Assembly: GCA_003598055.1 (NCBI GenBank)
Contig: QZKI01000015.1
Coordinates: 1 to 64,000, forward strand
DNA from: Candidatus Abyssobacteria bacterium SURF_17
GTDB lineage: Bacteria; Abyssobacteria; SURF-5
Reading direction: 5' to 3'
Length of the DNA: 64,000 nucleotides
The translations under genes and the position numbers were made by a program. This document shows positions 59,895 through 64,000 of this stretch, one piece after another. Under the pieces are notes generated by a model. That model searched no databases, was not told where the DNA came from, and saw only the letters and a program-made list of their open reading frames with translations. The stretch's first letter is position 1. Every line of letters begins with the position of its first letter.

Positions 59895-62045
59895 GTGCTG
59901 AAACGCATCTTCCCATTCCTCGCCTGGTTCGAGGATTTCACAGGAGCAACCCTTCGGGCCGACTTGATTTCGGGCGTGACGGTCGCGCTCGTGCTGATTC
60001 CGCAGTCAATGGCTTATGCCCAATTGGCAGGCCTGCCCGCATACTACGGCCTTTACGCAGCGTTTCTCCCCGTAAGCATTGCCGCCCTGTTCGGCTCCAG
60101 CCGACAACTTGCCACCGGGCCCGTCGCCGTCGTCTCGCTGATGACCTCTGCCGCGCTGAGTCCGCTGGCGAAGGCTGGCAGCGAGGCATTCATCGCTTAC
60201 GCCATTTTATTAGCGATGATGGTGGGCGTTTTCCAGCTTGCCCTCGGCATCTTGCGATTAGGCATCGCGGTGAACTTTCTTTCGCATCCCGTGGTGAACG
60301 GATTCACGAACGCCGCCGCCATCATCATCGCCACCTCGCAGCTCTCGAAGCTCTTTGGCGTTCATGTGGATGAAGCCGAGCACCACTACGAAACGATATA
60401 CCGAGTCATCAACGCCGCGCTTGGCTACACGCATTGGCCCACGTTTGGAATGGCCGTACTCGCATTTGTTATCATGTACGGGCTCAGGCGGCTGAACCCC
60501 AAGATACCAAATGTGCTCGTGGCTGTAGTAATCACCACGATTCTCTCGTGGGCGACCAAATTTGAAAACAACGTAAAGACCGACCTGCCACACATCCAGT
60601 CTGAACCCGTCGTGTCAGTCATCCGCGACTATAACGCCTGTCTTGAGGAAATCGAGCGTGTCTCGGCAGAACGAACGGGTCTATGGCCTGCCTTGGAGAA
60701 GGCGCAGAAGGCCAGCGGAAGACATTCCGCCGAGGTCATGAAACTTCGTCATGAGATAGCGCTTCTCACACTTCACCTGGAGGAGTGCAAGGAACACAGC
60801 CAGACTTCGAGGGCAAGGCTCCGTTCTTTCCTGTTCGAGACCGCGGAGGGCGAGGGAGGGGAAAAGGAGTTTTATCTGTGGGGTAAAGCGCCGTCGGGCG
60901 AGAACAGTGACGGCCGCCACTGGCGCTTGAAGGTGGGTAACGACGTCCTGAAAGAGGATGCGATTATCTTAACCGGCGCCGGTGCCGTGGTGGGCAAGAT
61001 TCCGAGAGGGTTGCCGAAATTCAGCGCGCCGAGACTGGATTTCGGGTTCATCGTTCAGCTCTTCCCGATGGCGGCGATTATCTCGCTCCTCGGTTTTATG
61101 GAAGCCATCTCGATTGCGAAGGCGATGGCTGCGAAGACGGGTCAGCGTCTTGACCCGAATCAGGAGTTGATAGGACAAGGGTTGGCAAATATCGTGGGCT
61201 CGATCAGCCAAAGTTACCCGGTATCGGGCTCGTTTTCACGCTCTGCAGTGAACCTGCAGGCGGGGGCGCTGACGGGGCTTTCAAGCGTGTTCACAAGCTG
61301 CGTTGTGGTGATAACGCTGCTGCTCTTCACGCCGCTTCTCTATCATCTTCCCCAGGCGGTTTTAGCCGCGATTATCATGATGGCGGTGGTTGGTTTGATC
61401 AATGTTACGGGATTCATCCATGCTTGGCAGGCTCAGCGATACGACGGCGTGATTTCCATTATGACGTTCATCTTCACCCTCGTTTTCGCGCCGCATCTCG
61501 ACAAAGGCATCATGATCGGCGTGGGCTTGTCCCTCGCGCTCTATCTGTATCGCAACCTCAGGCCGGGCATGGCCGTTGTTTCACTTCATCCGGACGGTTC
61601 GCTCCGTGATGCATCACGGCACAAGCTTGAGCGATGCCGCCACATCGCCGCGGTTCGCTTCGACGGCCCCCTGTTCTTCGCGAGCTGCAATTTTCTTGAA
61701 GACAAGATTCTGGAGCAGGTGGCGGCCATGCCTGAGCTCAGGCACGTGCTGATTATCTCACACGGGATTAATGAGCTCGACGCATCCGGCGAGGACATGC
61801 TTTCACAGCTTCTCGGTCGGTTGCGCAATGCGGGCTACGATGTCTCTTTCAGCGGCCTTAAGGACAACGTTCTGGATGTGCTCAAGCGCACACATCTGTA
61901 CGAAGAGATCGGCGAGGATCACATGTTCCCCACTCAGGCGGCAGCCATCGAAGCCATCCACGCGAAGGCACACGAGAACTCGCAGGAGAAGGAATGTCCG
62001 CTGCTGAAGGTCTGCCGTAAAGAGCAAGGAAGCTTGCCGCGCTGA
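59895..62045 (+). CDS. SulP family anion transporter with STAS domain and a large hydrophilic insertion
   Basis: GVTVALVLIPQSMAYAQLAGLPAYYGLYAAFLP, GSISQSYPVSGSFSRSAVNLQAGA; C-terminal STAS (VRFDGPLFFASCNFLEDKIL...). GTG start at 59895 behind AGGGAG. Confidence 0.93.
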   Translation: MLKRIFPFLAWFEDFTGATLRADLISGVTVALVLIPQSMAYAQLAGLPAYYGLYAAFLPVSIAALFGSSRQLATGPVAVVSLMTSAALSPLAKAGSEAFIAYAILLAMMVGVFQLALGILRLGIAVNFLSHPVVNGFTNAAAIIIATSQLSKLFGVHVDEAEHHYETIYRVINAALGYTHWPTFGMAVLAFVIMYGLRRLNPKIPNVLVAVVITTILSWATKFENNVKTDLPHIQSEPVVSVIRDYNACLEEIERVSAERTGLWPALEKAQKASGRHSAEVMKLRHEIALLTLHLEECKEHSQTSRARLRSFLFETAEGEGGEKEFYLWGKAPSGENSDGRHWRLKVGNDVLKEDAIILTGAGAVVGKIPRGLPKFSAPRLDFGFIVQLFPMAAIISLLGFMEAISIAKAMAAKTGQRLDPNQELIGQGLANIVGSISQSYPVSGSFSRSAVNLQAGALTGLSSVFTSCVVVITLLLFTPLLYHLPQAVLAAIIMMAVVGLINVTGFIHAWQAQRYDGVISIMTFIFTLVFAPHLDKGIMIGVGLSLALYLYRNLRPGMAVVSLHPDGSLRDASRHKLERCRHIAAVRFDGPLFFASCNFLEDKILEQVAAMPELRHVLIISHGINELDASGEDMLSQLLGRLRNAGYDVSFSGLKDNVLDVLKRTHLYEEIGEDHMFPTQAAAIEAIHAKAHENSQEKECPLLKVCRKEQGSLPR

Positions 62046-62071
62046 CGTCCTAGCCGCACGGCGGCAAGGTT

Positions 62072-63646
62072 TCAAGTAGACGTGACGTGCTTGAGGTCCG
62101 CCGGAAAGGCGGTCGCCGGCAACTGAACGACAAACGTAGTTCCTGAGCCTACCTTCGTGCTCACGCTGATATGCCCGCCATGCTTTGCCACGATTCCCTG
62201 ACAGATGGATAGTCCCAACCCAGTTCCCTTGGATTTCGTGGTAAAGAACGGGTCAAATATGGACCTGAGAATATGATCCGGGATACCCGGGCCGTAATCA
62301 GTTACCTTGACTGCGAGATAATTCGGCTCATCCGCAGGGATGACCAGTATCTGTATCCGTCCCCCCTTTGGTGTAACATCAATCGCATTGAGAATCAGGT
62401 TCAAGAACACCTGTTCCAGTTGTCTGCCATCGCCGTAGACCCGCGGCAGGTTCGGCATAATGCTGAGGTCTACATGAATGCCTGAGATGGCAATCTGATT
62501 GCCGGCAAGAGCCAACGTATCCTTTATTACGTTTCCCAGGTCGAGGGATTGCATGCTGCTTTCGCTCTCACGCGCGAAATCCAGAAGATTCCGGACGATT
62601 TTCTTGGTTCGCGCCACCTCGCCGATGATATCGTTGATCATCTCCAGACGTTCCTCGTCCGGAAGACTCTTGTAATCCTCAAGGAACATATGTGCCGTGA
62701 GAGAAATATTGTTGATCGGATTGTTCAACTCATGGGCCACTCCGGCCGTGAGCGTGCCGATGGCCCGCAATTTGTGGGTTTGCACAAGGATTTCATGACG
62801 GCGTTCCAGTTCCCTGATCATGAAGTTAATTGACACGGCGAGATTCGAGAATTCATCGCGATACCGGCGCGCAGGCATGATGGGCGTGTAGTCACCGGTT
62901 GCAATACGCTCCGCATACGAGACAAAGCGCCGGAGCGGCCGTGAGATTCTCCGCCCCAGGAAGTACGTGTTGAAAACGAAGAAAAGAAAAAGAAATGCGA
63001 AGGAATATATGTGCACCCTGCGTGAGAGAACTATCATTCTATCCAGCGTCGCCTTTTCTTTCAGCATCAAGTCCTGCGCGAATGAGACCATTTCTTGTCC
63101 GTGCTTGCGGACTTCAACTTCGGCGTCTCTCTTTTTCCAGAAATAGTCATCGGCTTTCGGATTGAGCTCTATGTTCTCGAGCTTCTCAAGCAATCCTTCA
63201 TACTGTGCCAGATGGGAGAGGATGGCTGCAAGGGAATCGTTATCCATTGCTCCCTTCAGTCTGTCAGAGCTTTCGAGGAGAATCCGCTTGGCTGCATAGA
63301 TGTTTTCCAGTGCATCGGCGAGATTGGTTCCATAGAGGAAATAGTTCTTTTCGAATCGGCGGGCCTGCTGAATTTCGAAGAGATAACTATTTGAGATTTC
63401 GAGCAGACGCACTTTGTCTTCTATCATGTACGTCGTAACGAGGAGCGCCATCGCAATGCTGAAGAAAATGACAAGGGAAAGAACGACGGTAAGATAGACC
63501 TGCATCCTGATGGTGAACTTAGGACGCTCTTTGAGAGCCTTCAGCGCGAGGTCTGTTGCGCCTACACCCTCTTCGCCGTTCGCGGATTGTGCCGACGGCG
63601 CAAATGCTTGGTTATATGGCTCCTCACTGCGGGCTGCCTCAGCCAT
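62072..63646 (-). CDS. Sensor histidine kinase (TM, HAMP, HisKA, HATPase_c)
   Basis: RRISRPLRRFVSYAERIATGDYT, AGVAHELNNPINNISLTAHMF, FLNLILNAIDVTPKGG, DYGPGIPDHILRSIFDPFFTTKSKGTGLGLSICQGIVAKHGG. Confidence 0.94.
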   Translation of the reverse strand: MAEAARSEEPYNQAFAPSAQSANGEEGVGATDLALKALKERPKFTIRMQVYLTVVLSLVIFFSIAMALLVTTYMIEDKVRLLEISNSYLFEIQQARRFEKNYFLYGTNLADALENIYAAKRILLESSDRLKGAMDNDSLAAILSHLAQYEGLLEKLENIELNPKADDYFWKKRDAEVEVRKHGQEMVSFAQDLMLKEKATLDRMIVLSRRVHIYSFAFLFLFFVFNTYFLGRRISRPLRRFVSYAERIATGDYTPIMPARRYRDEFSNLAVSINFMIRELERRHEILVQTHKLRAIGTLTAGVAHELNNPINNISLTAHMFLEDYKSLPDEERLEMINDIIGEVARTKKIVRNLLDFARESESSMQSLDLGNVIKDTLALAGNQIAISGIHVDLSIMPNLPRVYGDGRQLEQVFLNLILNAIDVTPKGGRIQILVIPADEPNYLAVKVTDYGPGIPDHILRSIFDPFFTTKSKGTGLGLSICQGIVAKHGGHISVSTKVGSGTTFVVQLPATAFPADLKHVTST

Positions 63647-64000
63647 TCCGCTCTCCTTGCGGGTTATCAATATGGTAGCCGAGGGATTGGGCGGCTCTTA
63701 CGATTACGGTTCTCAGCTCGTCCGGTTCAAACGGCTTGGCGATGAAATCGTATGCACCTTTCTCCATGGCCTCCCGGGCCGTCTCCATCATCGCGTAGCC
63801 GGTAATCATGATTACCTTGGTCCTTGACGATTTCCTCAAAACGTGTTCCAGGACTTGAATGCCGTCCACATCCTTCATGCGGATATCAGTCACTACTATG
63901 TCGAAGTTTTCCTCATCGATTCTCTTGAGCGCCTCCTTCGGGTCTTCGAAAACCTCCACTTTGCAACCCACCTTGGTGAGAGCCGGCTTGAGCCTCTTGC
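63639..64000 (-). CDS. Response regulator receiver protein, partial (5' end outside the window)
   Basis: FDIVVTDIRMKDVDGIQVLEHVLRKSSRTKVIMITGYA...GAYDFIAKPFEPDEL. The frame stays open to the window edge (..RLKPALTKVGCKVEVFED). Confidence 0.9.
   Translation of the reverse strand, partial: KRLKPALTKVGCKVEVFEDPKEALKRIDEENFDIVVTDIRMKDVDGIQVLEHVLRKSSRTKVIMITGYAMMETAREAMEKGAYDFIAKPFEPDELRTVIVRAAQSLGYHIDNPQGERNG

Overview
This 64-kb window looks like chromosomal DNA from a diderm (LpxK-bearing) bacterium. Most of it is core-genome content. (i) 0-7 kb is an accessory patch: a small promoter-driven TM protein, a 5'-truncated IS1595/ISXO2-type element, a truncated envelope-glycosyltransferase-like gene, and a partial direct duplication of a multi-TM protein. 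(ii) 7.3-20.6 kb holds an orphan secretin-N/BON protein, lpxK, dprA, pilT, dusB, tsaD, a divergent polysaccharide deacetylase, a GerMN protein, a cell-wall amidase, tmRNA (ssrA), smpB, a secreted hypothetical and a radical SAM protein. (iii) 20.6-38.6 kb is a near-complete dcw cluster on the minus strand (mraZ-STAS-rsmH-ftsL-ftsI-murE-murF-mraY-murD-ftsW-murG-murC-murB-ftsQ-ftsA-ftsZ). A STAS-domain gene sits between mraZ and rsmH, and ddl is absent. (iv) 38.9-43.4 kb holds a VOC protein, a response regulator with a degenerate GGDEF domain, wecB, an adenosine deaminase and a small Cys-rich protein. (v) 43.7-49.5 kb is a seven-gene Mrp Na+/H+ antiporter operon (A-G). It is followed at 49.7-58.4 kb by a nine-gene V/A-type ATPase operon in the Enterococcus ntp order, whose rotor subunit carries the Na+-binding residues. 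(vi) 58.4-64 kb holds a methyltransferase, a SulP transporter with a large hydrophilic insertion, and a histidine kinase/response regulator pair cut by the window edge. I found no CRISPR array, no recognisable defence island, no rRNA and no ordinary tRNA. I see no clearly novel multi-gene system. The best leads are the STAS gene inside dcw, the Mrp plus Na+-ATPase tandem, the SulP insertion, and the rearranged accessory patch. All family assignments come from reading motifs by eye; no searches were run.
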